Source: Rothia nasimurium
Lineage (GTDB): Bacteria; Actinomycetota; Actinomycetes; Actinomycetales; Micrococcaceae
Assembly (NCBI RefSeq): GCF_928392795.1
Contig: NZ_CAKMTJ010000003.1
Span: 62,001-126,000, forward strand
DNA: 64,000 nt
Reading direction: 5' to 3'
The position numbers were made by a program, and so were the translations under genes. Positions 1 to 7,340 of the stretch are shown piece by piece. Numbering within the stretch: the first letter of the stretch is position 1; each line of letters starts with the position of its first letter. Under the pieces are notes generated by a model. The model was not told the DNA's origin, did no database searches, and saw only the letters and a list, made by a program, of their open reading frames with translations.

Positions 1-164
1 ACGGTGGTGGCGGTGAAGGCACCGGCACGGTCACCGTCAACCGAGAAAGACTCGAATGAGATACGGACCTTTTCGCTGGCGAAGCGAGCGAAGTTCTCAT
101 CGGCAAAGGCACGGATGACGTTGTCGATAGAAGCGTTGATAGTGGTTGAACTCTGAACAGCCAT
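1..164 (-). CDS. DUF2505-like SRPBCC-fold protein, N-terminal part only
   Basis: The reading frame starts at ATG (complement of 162-164), is preceded by a purine-rich GAAAGAGAGAG stretch, and runs off the left edge, so only about 54 residues are visible. They begin MAVQSSTTINAS and include FASEKVRISFESF. This pattern (short strand, helix with a phenylalanine pair, SEK followed by a strand) resembles the start of actinobacterial DUF2505 proteins, which have the START/SRPBCC lipid-binding fold. No catalytic residues can be judged. A TAGAAT -10-like box lies at 206-211 on the complement. The family call is tentative. Confidence 0.55.
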   Translation of the reverse strand, partial: MAVQSSTTINASIDNVIRAFADENFARFASEKVRISFESFSVDGDRAGAFTATT

Positions 165-217
165 GGGCTCTCTCTTTCAGGGCGGTGATAAAGCGGTCGA
201 GCCCTATTCTACGGGGT

Positions 218-239
218 TAGCTTCAGGGCATGGAAGCTA
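218..239 (-). terminator. Weak hairpin after the exopolysaccharide operon
   Basis: A 7-bp inverted repeat (TAGCTTC / GAAGCTA) with an 8-nt loop sits 14 bases beyond the stop of the last operon gene. It lacks a good U-tract, so termination here is uncertain. Confidence 0.3.
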
Positions 240-252
240 GGGGCAGCTTTGC

Positions 253-849
253 TTACTGAGAGCGGAATCCGGCAATAATCTGGGCGGTCCGGCGGATAAA
301 ACCGCTGTTATAGGCTGTGCCCAGGGCCTCTAGCTCGGCTGCGAGGTTATCTGAGGCCTGGTCGCTACCGGGCACGCGGTAGGTTCCCCGGAGCGAACCG
401 GGGTCGGCAAAGGCCGCGTCCAGCTTGTTTCTCAGGTCTTCGGGGCTGGTAACAACGATAGCCTCACCGTGGGTCTCCATAACCCGGGAGAACTCGACCT
501 GGTGGTTATCAACGACCTCATCGAGCTCAGCCACACGCGGCACAGCCAGGGGAATAGCCCCGACCTCACGGGCATCGAGAATTGAGCCCGGGCCGCCCTG
601 AACCAGCACCACCTTGGCAGCCCGGTAAAGGTCGAGCAGGTCGGCCCGGGGCATGCGTTCGACGGCGTCCGCATGCTGGGGAGGCGCGGTGAAACCGTGC
701 TGCACCAGAGCAGTAATCTCTGGCCGATCTGCCAGGTAGGAATCAACCCACTGAATCAGCCGGTCAAAATGGTGATGGTCGGTGCCCAGAGACACCACCA
801 GATCGTAAACCTTAGCCTGGGCGGCGTCGGGGCGCGGGTTTTCTATCAC
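253..849 (-). CDS. Alg13/EpsF-like glycosyltransferase C-terminal (catalytic) subunit
   Basis: 198 residues. The N-terminal strand VVSLGTDHHHFDRLI matches the Alg13 / GT28 C-terminal domain pattern (VxxGT...FDxLI). The later QGGPGSILDAREVGAIPLAVPR stretch, written here as QGGPGSILDA then REVGAIPLAVPR, is the nucleotide-sugar binding GGxGS loop. In this family a split enzyme adds a sugar from a UDP donor to a lipid-linked intermediate: this soluble subunit carries the donor site and pairs with the membrane-anchored Alg14-like partner. That partner is encoded immediately upstream, 9 bases away. It is the last gene of the exopolysaccharide operon. Donor and acceptor cannot be told from sequence. 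Confidence 0.8.
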   Translation of the reverse strand: MIENPRPDAAQAKVYDLVVSLGTDHHHFDRLIQWVDSYLADRPEITALVQHGFTAPPQHADAVERMPRADLLDLYRAAKVVLVQGGPGSILDAREVGAIPLAVPRVAELDEVVDNHQVEFSRVMETHGEAIVVTSPEDLRNKLDAAFADPGSLRGTYRVPGSDQASDNLAAELEALGTAYNSGFIRRTAQIIAGFRSQ

Positions 850-858
850 GGCAGCCTC

Positions 859-1308
859 CTAGAGAATATGGCCGATATTGACGGCTTCGGGGAAGGTTTT
901 CTTCTGCTCATCCCACTGCACCACAAAGAGGTCGCTCATGGGGTAGCACATGCGACCGGTGAGGGTAGGCATGGTGATACGGTCATAGGCCTCAATGAAG
1001 ACAGTTTTGATGCCTAAGAGTTTGGCGATTAGGAAGAAGGGCACAGCGACCGCGGCTCCCGTAGAGACCACCGCATCGGGCCGCTCCTTACGGAGCACCC
1101 GCCAGGCTACCCCGATATTACGAATAGCGTTGGGAATGTTGCGGGTGGTGGGGAAGTGCACCCAGTAGGTGCGCTCGCCCTTTAGAGCAGCTTTGACTTC
1201 GGGCAGTTCGAAGGTGGCCCAGGCACGGTCGTGTTCTTTCCAGAATTTATCGAGGGCAATGAGCTGGGCCAGGTGGCCGCCAGCGCTTGCGGTGAGGAGT
1301 ACTTTCAT
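859..1308 (-). CDS. Alg14/PssD-like glycosyltransferase membrane-anchor subunit
   Basis: 149 residues starting MKVLLTASAGGHLAQLIALD. The SAGGHLAQL motif is the hallmark of the Alg14 / PssD / EpsE family, and the middle PDAVVSTGAAVAVPFFLIAK segment fits its hydrophobic acceptor-side region. Members recruit the Alg13-like catalytic partner to the membrane to act on a lipid-linked sugar. The partner gene follows directly, and the co-polymerase gene lies 6 bases upstream, so it is translated within the same operon. The family is clear; the sugar transferred is unknown. Confidence 0.82.
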   Translation of the reverse strand: MKVLLTASAGGHLAQLIALDKFWKEHDRAWATFELPEVKAALKGERTYWVHFPTTRNIPNAIRNIGVAWRVLRKERPDAVVSTGAAVAVPFFLIAKLLGIKTVFIEAYDRITMPTLTGRMCYPMSDLFVVQWDEQKKTFPEAVNIGHIL

Positions 1309-1314
1309 GGCTGC

Positions 1315-2520
1315 TTATTTCTGGGTGGGTGCGTCGAAGTAGACGGGGATGACCTGGGTGGAGCTGGCCGGGGTGAGCTCGTCGAAGAGTCGCTGGGCGC
1401 TCTTGACGGTGCTCTTTGAGGTAAAGGGTAGCAGCAGCACGCGGGTATGGTCGGCGGCAAGCAGGACCTTTGAGGCCGAGGCAGACGCGGGGGCATCGAT
1501 GATGACGGGGGAGTTCTGCTTGATGTGGTCCTTGAGGTTCTCCAGGCCCAGGGCGTTGAAAGTAGCGGCGTCGGCGATGCTGTAGTTGCTGTCGGTGAGG
1601 ACGCCGGTGAGCAGGGAGGTCAGCGAGGCTGCTGCGCGGGGGGTGGGGGAGAAGATGGTGATGCCGCGCAGATCGGCGTTCTTGAGGCGGCCGTCTGCTA
1701 CGCCGATACGGCGCAACAGCTGGGTTGCTGATTCGGTTTCGGCGCCGCGGGCAATGATGGAGACGGGAGCCCCTGAGATTTCTGAGAGGCGCTCTGAGTA
1801 GCCCAGGGTGCGGTTGGTGCGGTCTACAACGTAGGCTGCGAAGATGCCGATGAGCAGGCCCATAGCGCCACCGATGAAGATGGTCTGGGCCAGGCTAAAG
1901 TTTGAGGGGGCGTCGGGCACCTGGGCCTCTGAAATGATGGTGCCGCTGTCGGTAGAAGTTGCTTCTAGGGTCAGAATTGCCTGGTCAACGAGGGCCTTAT
2001 CCATACCGTTAGAGACAGCGTCGATGTTCTCTCGGGTCTCTTCTCGGCTGGCACGCAGGGTATCTGATCGATGGGCCAGGTAGGCGCGGGCAACGGTGTT
2101 GGCGATATCTGCTGCCTCGTTGGGGTCCTTGGCATTGACGATGATATCGAGGATAGTGCTATTGGAGTGCCCCGCTGCGGTGACCTGGTCTTTAAGGTCG
2201 GCTACGTCCATACCCAGCTCGTCGGCTGCGGCCTGCAGAACCACCCGGGAGGAGGCGATGGCTTCTTCGGTGTCCATGTCGATGGAGTTGAGGGCAGCAC
2301 GCAGGCCACTGGCGCCGGCGCTGGGCTGGGTGACGTTGATGACGGCCTTGGACTCATAAGAGTGGGGCAGGGCTAGGCCGGCGACTGCACCCAGGGCAGC
2401 GAAGATGAGGGCGCTGATGAGTACAACGATTTTGTGACGCAGGATGCGGCGGACGGCGGCCCCCAGCGAAATGGGGGTAGCCTGCTGGTCGTTGGCTCTG
2501 GCTCGTGAGGAGCGTTCCAT
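1315..2520 (-). CDS. Wzz/YveK-like polysaccharide co-polymerase with degenerate kinase-like tail
   Basis: 401 residues. A short cytoplasmic N-terminus is followed by a first membrane helix (about 32-52), an extracellular region with coiled-coil character, and a second helix (about 212-232, IFIGGAMGLLIGIFAAYVVD). This is the layout of chain-length determinant / capsular co-polymerase proteins. The last ~165 residues look like a bacterial tyrosine-kinase (BY-kinase) fold: a strand ITIFSPTP where the Walker A strand should be, then VIIDAPAS in the Walker A'/B position. The GKS/T phosphate loop is absent and there is no tyrosine-rich tail. The domain is therefore probably structural or regulatory. 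It lies between the flippase and the split glycosyltransferase genes and probably sets polymer length. Confidence 0.8.
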   Translation of the reverse strand: MERSSRARANDQQATPISLGAAVRRILRHKIVVLISALIFAALGAVAGLALPHSYESKAVINVTQPSAGASGLRAALNSIDMDTEEAIASSRVVLQAAADELGMDVADLKDQVTAAGHSNSTILDIIVNAKDPNEAADIANTVARAYLAHRSDTLRASREETRENIDAVSNGMDKALVDQAILTLEATSTDSGTIISEAQVPDAPSNFSLAQTIFIGGAMGLLIGIFAAYVVDRTNRTLGYSERLSEISGAPVSIIARGAETESATQLLRRIGVADGRLKNADLRGITIFSPTPRAAASLTSLLTGVLTDSNYSIADAATFNALGLENLKDHIKQNSPVIIDAPASASASKVLLAADHTRVLLLPFTSKSTVKSAQRLFDELTPASSTQVIPVYFDAPTQK

Positions 2521-2549
2521 GTGTGTTCCTTCCCTAGGAGTGTATGGGC

Positions 2550-4079
2550 CTAGCGGCGAAGTTTGCGAGTGATTGATGCGACGAGAGTTTCAAGACCGAC
2601 TGCTCGGCGAAAACGGTAAATTAGGGCTAAGTAGAGGGGGACAAGGAGCAGCGCGTAGGCAGCTAAGGCTAGCAGACTTTGCCCCCATAGCAGGATGGTC
2701 AGCGCTGCCCCCACACCCGGTGTAAGGGCTGCAAGAGCCATAATTGGCAGGACTTCGGTGAGACGGGGGCGGATGCCCAGCTTGCCGTAGACCTGGGCTG
2801 TAGCGAGACCACAGTCGGTGAGGACGGCAGCCGCCCACGCGGTTGCTGCCCCGGCCAGCCCCCAGAGAGGGATGAGCGCCAGGTTCAGCACAAGCGCCAC
2901 CAGCAAAGCCGAAAGCTTGTTGTAGAGCTGCCAGCGGGCGCGTCCGCTCATCAGGAGAACCGACTGCACACCGCCTGCCGCCATCTGCACCAGCATCGCC
3001 GCCCCAATGATAAAGAAGAGCGGGGCACCTGCCGTAAAGCCCTCACCGAAGAAACCCAAGAGAACCGGGCCAAAGGCGGCGAGAGTAATGAAGAAGGGCC
3101 AGCCGACAGCAATCAGAATACGGGTAGCCGAGACAAAAATCTGGCGGGCTCGGAGCTGGTCGCCGGTAGCGATAGCCGCTGAGATATCGGGGCCGGTAAC
3201 CACCCGGGCGATGTGCTCAACCATAGCACCAACCCGCACACAGCGATTGACGGCACCGTAGATACCGCTAGCAGCGGGCCCCAAGAAGAGACCGATGAGC
3301 AGCACATCAACCCACTCCAGCACTGCTTCGACCATAGCCGATACGCCGCGAGCCGAGCTAAAAGCCCAGAAAGAACGGGCCGACTCGGGGGCTGCCACAG
3401 CGGTAGGGGACACCTGCTCAACCGCAAGGTGACGAGCCGGGTAGCTGGGCACGTCCTCCTGCTGGGGCATATATTTCCGTACCCAGAGCGCAGCTACCAC
3501 AAAAACCACCAGAAGGGGCACAGCCCAGGCAAGCGCCAGATAGGCAATAGCTCCCGAGAAGGCCACCGCCAGTAACACTGCACCGATACGCAAGGTCGGC
3601 AGCAGGGCAGACTGCAAGAAGGTGAACTCAACCGTGTGCCCCAGCCCGCGCAGGGCACCAAAGCACAGGGTCATCCAGGCCGCCACCACCACAAAGGGGG
3701 CTGACACGAGAACTGCGGTGCGGACGTCCGCCCCCAGATTCGGGGTCACAGCCGGTAGCGCACAGAGCAGGGCGGCTACAGCCAGCACCAGGGCAATGAC
3801 GGTGGCCGGCCCGAACGCAAAACGCATGAGCTGGGGCAGGCTAGAGTAGCGCCCCACGGCACGCTGGGCGCTCATGGTACGCACCAGACCGGTGTCGGCA
3901 CCGAATACGCAGAGAGAAGTAGCAATCGCGAAGAAAGCCATGACCTGGAAGAAGGCGCCGGCCCCGGCTTCGCCCACCCCGTTAGAAACGATCAGGGTAG
4001 CCACGAAAGCCGCAGCAGAACCGTACATCACATAGAGGGAGGAGAAAGCCCCGCTCCGAGCAAGAGAACGAGCCATCAC
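2550..4079 (-). CDS. Wzx-like polysaccharide flippase (MOP superfamily)
   Basis: 509 residues with about 12-14 hydrophobic helices across the whole length. The N-terminal block (ASGAFSSLYVMYGSAAAF-like, then ETGAGAFFQVMAFF-type helices) and the mid-protein segment WVDVLLIGLFLGPAASGIYG, with charged residues between helices, are typical of polysaccharide biosynthesis / MATE-like lipid-linked oligosaccharide flippases. It should move the lipid-linked repeat unit from the inner to the outer face of the membrane. Its start overlaps the stop of the upstream Wzy-like gene by 4 bases (ATGA), suggesting translational coupling. Confidence 0.85.
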   Translation of the reverse strand: MMARSLARSGAFSSLYVMYGSAAAFVATLIVSNGVGEAGAGAFFQVMAFFAIATSLCVFGADTGLVRTMSAQRAVGRYSSLPQLMRFAFGPATVIALVLAVAALLCALPAVTPNLGADVRTAVLVSAPFVVVAAWMTLCFGALRGLGHTVEFTFLQSALLPTLRIGAVLLAVAFSGAIAYLALAWAVPLLVVFVVAALWVRKYMPQQEDVPSYPARHLAVEQVSPTAVAAPESARSFWAFSSARGVSAMVEAVLEWVDVLLIGLFLGPAASGIYGAVNRCVRVGAMVEHIARVVTGPDISAAIATGDQLRARQIFVSATRILIAVGWPFFITLAAFGPVLLGFFGEGFTAGAPLFFIIGAAMLVQMAAGGVQSVLLMSGRARWQLYNKLSALLVALVLNLALIPLWGLAGAATAWAAAVLTDCGLATAQVYGKLGIRPRLTEVLPIMALAALTPGVGAALTILLWGQSLLALAAYALLLVPLYLALIYRFRRAVGLETLVASITRKLRR

Positions 4080-5362
4080 AAACCCTCCCCGTACATACGA
4101 GAGCGCATCATCAGCGCCACCGACAGCATCAGGACGGTCAGCTGGATCACGTCAAAAGAGTAGAAGAAAACAACAGCCAGAGCAGACACAATGACCGAGT
4201 GCACCCACATGCCGGTAATTGAGGCGATATTCCAGGTGTTAATCAGAACTGAAACCACATAGAGCAGGAAAAGACCCAAGCCCACGAAACCAAAGCAGAA
4301 CATCAGCGCCCAGACCTGACCCTGGGTACCCATCGACACACCCACGCTATCGGCCATCTTTGAGGTGCCATAGCCCACCAGGGGAGAGCGCAGGGTGTAT
4401 TCAAAGGTCAGCTCGTAGAGCGAGGCACGGCCGCCGGTGGAATCAGAATACTCCTGACGGCCCAAAATATCGCCCACAGCGCCAGAAACCAGCAGGTAGG
4501 TCACCACACCAACGCCCAGCACCGCACCGATACCCAGCGCCCGCCAGTCACCCTTGAGTAGGAGCCGGAAGAGCACATAGGCAAAAGCTGACCCCAGGCC
4601 AATGAACATACCCCGGTTAGAAGTAGCCACAGCGGGCACCAGCGACAGGGCCACCGCAAAACCAAGCCCCAGCTGAATCTTCTTCGAGTGCACACCGGTC
4701 ATCACCGCAAACACCACAGGGGTCAGCAGCGCATAGGCCAGGCCCCAGGAGTTAGCGTAGGGGAAGGGCGCGGACGGGCGGATATAAGCCACCTCAGCGC
4801 CCCAGGGCCACTGCACTTCAGCCATGGGCGGAAGCACATAGTCCTTCACCAGCTCGTTATTAAGCAGGGCCCCCGGCAGAATGAAACTCATCGGGGTCGG
4901 CAGACGGAAATCGGGGAAGGCTAGGGCCAGGTACCCCAAAATCACCACTGTGAACCAAATCGTCAGCAGCCCGCCCAGCATAATGTGGTTGGGAATGCGC
5001 TCGCGGGCATTGAAGAAGTAGAGGGTGTAGATACCTACGTTAAAGATGTTCATATAGCGCTGGAACCAGCCCAGGAATTCCGATGCGGTGTCAATCGAAA
5101 CAAGGCAAACTATTCCCCAGAACATGAGGGCAAACCAGATCCACATGGTTGAATGCACCAGTACATGGCGGCGCATGACCATGAGCACAATCATGCAAGC
5201 AGCAAGAATAGTGGGGGCGAACTGCATGAGACCCATGGCCCAGACCAAAGGAAAGCCGTAGAGCAGGACCAGGATAGGCCATGCTGGCAGGGGAGCCCCG
5301 GCTGTGGGGGCCACGGCTGATAAGAAGCGATTGTGGCGGTGAGTTGGTGTCAGCACGGTCAT
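4076..5362 (-). CDS. Wzy/O-antigen ligase-like polymerase
   Basis: 428 residues with about 10-12 predicted membrane helices. A large extracytoplasmic loop sits in the second half, and the pattern ATSNRGMFIGLGSAFAYVLF resembles the conserved region of O-antigen ligase/polymerase proteins (an Arg after a small-residue turn). Later, SPLVGYGTSK fits the loop motif common in Wzy_C proteins. The likely role is polymerising repeat units on the outer face of the membrane. It lies between the GT2 gene (6 bases upstream) and the flippase (4-base overlap). This family diverges fast, so the call rests on topology plus context. Confidence 0.78.
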   Translation of the reverse strand: MTVLTPTHRHNRFLSAVAPTAGAPLPAWPILVLLYGFPLVWAMGLMQFAPTILAACMIVLMVMRRHVLVHSTMWIWFALMFWGIVCLVSIDTASEFLGWFQRYMNIFNVGIYTLYFFNARERIPNHIMLGGLLTIWFTVVILGYLALAFPDFRLPTPMSFILPGALLNNELVKDYVLPPMAEVQWPWGAEVAYIRPSAPFPYANSWGLAYALLTPVVFAVMTGVHSKKIQLGLGFAVALSLVPAVATSNRGMFIGLGSAFAYVLFRLLLKGDWRALGIGAVLGVGVVTYLLVSGAVGDILGRQEYSDSTGGRASLYELTFEYTLRSPLVGYGTSKMADSVGVSMGTQGQVWALMFCFGFVGLGLFLLYVVSVLINTWNIASITGMWVHSVIVSALAVVFFYSFDVIQLTVLMLSVALMMRSRMYGEGL

Positions 5363-5367
5363 GAGCT

Positions 5368-6279
5368 TTAAAGGCCTCGACCAGTCTTATTGACAGCTGC
5401 CAGGAGAGCAGAAGGGCTGACCAGCCCCAGGGCAACAGGAAGCGCTGCCCAGGCACGTAGCTGGGTGGGATCACGACGCAGGGTGGACCGCACGTAGGCT
5501 AGGGAGAGTTTTTTGTTGCCCAAAGCTGCATGAATAAAGGCAATCTGCCCCGAAATACGGGCCAGACCCTTGGGGTCGGTCTCAAATTCGGGGAACTTGC
5601 GGAGCAGGTAGGTAAGACCCGCGGCCATGTTCTCCCACTTACCGGCAAAAAAGGACGGCCGATCCCAAAGAATCAGGACCAGCGGCTTTTCCACCGAGTA
5701 GATATCGCCGAACTTAGTGGCGCGCAGGAGCAGGTCGTAATCCTCACCGTAGGCAGCCGGTAAGTCCTCATCAACCAGCCCCACGCGTCCTAGCAAATCT
5801 GAGCGGCGGTAGAGCATCGCCGAGGGGTGAATCTCAGTAATGCGCGAGCGGAGAAAATCTTTAAAGGTAGCGCGGGCAGGGGCAAACCGGTCGATATCCT
5901 TACCGCCGGAGCGCACACGAATACCCGAAGAAATAGCGATGGCGTGAGGGTGGCGATCCCACAGCTCTAGCTGGTCAGCGAGTTTGGTGGGCAGCCAGTA
6001 GTCATCGTCGTCGCAGAAGCCAAGAATCTCTCCGGTTGCTGCCTCAATACCGGTGTTACGGCCACCTGCCAAGCCCTGGGGGCGGGCGTTGGGGATAGCG
6101 CGCAGCGAACGGTTCTCAGGAACAAGGACGTCGGTGAGAGGGTCGATATCAACGTGGTCAAAGACTACCAGCACCTCAACATGACCGGTGTAGGTCTGGT
6201 CGAATAGAGCGGTAACCGCGGTACGCAGTAGCTCAGGACGCTTACCATTGGTCGCGATAATAACGGATACACTCTGCAT
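5368..6279 (-). CDS. Family 2 glycosyltransferase
   Basis: 303 residues. The start SVSVIIATNGKRPELLRTAV is the GT-A nucleotide-binding strand and turn of GT2 enzymes. QGLAGGRNTGIEAATGEILG follows, then FCDDDDYWLP carrying the DXD-type metal-binding aspartates, and a later EDYDLLLRA motif supplies the probable catalytic base region. It should transfer a sugar from an NDP donor onto the growing lipid-linked repeat unit at the inner membrane face. Its stop is 5 bases from the Wzy gene and its start overlaps the CDP-alcohol phosphotransferase stop by one base. Donor and linkage are unknown. Confidence 0.88.
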   Translation of the reverse strand: MQSVSVIIATNGKRPELLRTAVTALFDQTYTGHVEVLVVFDHVDIDPLTDVLVPENRSLRAIPNARPQGLAGGRNTGIEAATGEILGFCDDDDYWLPTKLADQLELWDRHPHAIAISSGIRVRSGGKDIDRFAPARATFKDFLRSRITEIHPSAMLYRRSDLLGRVGLVDEDLPAAYGEDYDLLLRATKFGDIYSVEKPLVLILWDRPSFFAGKWENMAAGLTYLLRKFPEFETDPKGLARISGQIAFIHAALGNKKLSLAYVRSTLRRDPTQLRAWAALPVALGLVSPSALLAAVNKTGRGL

Positions 6280-7025
6280 TAGGCACCTGCCGGCTGAGCA
6301 AGAGTAAGGAACTTACGACGCATAGAGAGCAAGACAGTGGCCGCATTGGCCGCAAAGAGCAGGCCGTAGACCAGCACAAAGCCAAGCCCGGTACCCCAGA
6401 AAATAAAAATCCAGCAGAAGGTACCGGCGTCCATATGCAGGTTAACGAAAGAACGGAGGGTTCCCCCGGTAGCCGGGGCAGCGGTACCCCGATTATTGCG
6501 TAGCTGTTCAGCCAGAATCTGGCTCATAAAATGCCCGGTGACCAGCACCGTAAAAGCAAGAGGAAGCCACCAGAGCTGCCAACCGGTCCAGGGGAAAGCC
6601 TGCGGATACTTGATAAAACCCACCAGAATCGTCAGATGCATGGCAGGGGTGCGCATAGCATCAACCACATGGTCGAGCCACTCACCGGCAGGGGAGGACG
6701 CCCCTGTCACACGAGCAACCTGGCCGTCCGCCGAATCCAGAGCGTAGCCCAGCGCGAACAGCAGAGCTACCCCCACACCCAGTAAGAGAGAAGGCGGGAA
6801 GAAAATCATCAAGAGCATACCCAACACAGAAACGGTGGCGCTGAGAGCTGTGACCCCGTTGGGGCCAAGACCAATCTTGACCGCAGCCGCAGCAAAGATA
6901 CGGGCAACACGGCGGTTGACCCAGCGAGTATAGGCGGGCACCCCGACCCCGGACTTCTGGGCAGAATTCAGTTGCGTCAGTGTTTCCCTAAACCCACGGG
7001 GGGCCAAAGTGCGAGTGCTAGTCAT
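6279..7025 (-). CDS. CDP-alcohol phosphatidyltransferase family membrane protein
   Basis: 248 residues, multi-pass. The segment DGQVARVTG...GEWLDHVVD fits the CDP-OH phosphotransferase signature DGxxARx8Gx3Dx3D exactly, including the last aspartate. Family members transfer a phospho-group from a CDP-linked donor to an alcohol with loss of CMP. It is the first gene of the exopolysaccharide operon, one base overlapped with GT2. This suggests that the polymer or its lipid carrier holds a phosphodiester-linked polyol or inositol, rather than a role in bulk phospholipid synthesis; that is inference. The start ATG at 7023-7025 has only a weak AGGG upstream. Confidence 0.85.
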   Translation of the reverse strand: MTSTRTLAPRGFRETLTQLNSAQKSGVGVPAYTRWVNRRVARIFAAAAVKIGLGPNGVTALSATVSVLGMLLMIFFPPSLLLGVGVALLFALGYALDSADGQVARVTGASSPAGEWLDHVVDAMRTPAMHLTILVGFIKYPQAFPWTGWQLWWLPLAFTVLVTGHFMSQILAEQLRNNRGTAAPATGGTLRSFVNLHMDAGTFCWIFIFWGTGLGFVLVYGLLFAANAATVLLSMRRKFLTLAQPAGA

Positions 7026-7059
7026 AAACCCTAGTTAATCCTTGAAAGTGTGTGCGAGA

Positions 7060-7134
7060 CGGGCGTGGCTCTGAGTCTTAGGCAGAGCTACCACAGTGCG
7101 ATGGTTAGGAGCTCAAACGAGAGGAACACGCCCG
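7060..7134 (-). promoter_or_regulatory. Structured 5' leader of the exopolysaccharide operon
   Basis: On the minus strand an 8-bp inverted repeat (7060-7067 with 7127-7134, CGGGCGTG / CACGCCCG) encloses a second hairpin (7068-7073 with 7083-7088, GCTCTG / CAGAGC). A TAAAAT -10-like box at 7143-7148 (complement) would start the transcript almost exactly at the outer stem. This gives a folded leader of about 110 nt before the first gene at 7025. The role, for example attenuation or mRNA stability, is unknown. Confidence 0.45.
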
Positions 7135-7269
7135 AGTACTTAATTTTAGGTGAACAACTGTGCCAGCCATAGGTGAAAACTAGCCCACAAAACTATGACC
7201 TTCAATATGTTCTTACCCCAGATCCGCTGACTCATCCTGTCGGGGTGAATACCGGCGTCCGCCTCTGCC

Positions 7270-7315
7270 GTCTTGAAGAAAAAGACGTGGCCCGTGCTCA
7301 TCGAGCACGGGCCAC
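7270..7315 (-). terminator. Rho-independent terminator after the fibrinogen-like protein gene
   Basis: Perfect 13-bp inverted repeat, GTGGCCCGTGCTC / GAGCACGGGCCAC (7287-7299 and 7303-7315), with a 3-nt loop. On the minus strand it is followed by GTCTTTTTCTTC, a good U-tract. Confidence 0.9.
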
Positions 7316-7340
7316 AGACTCTTACCAGCAGGTATATGCC

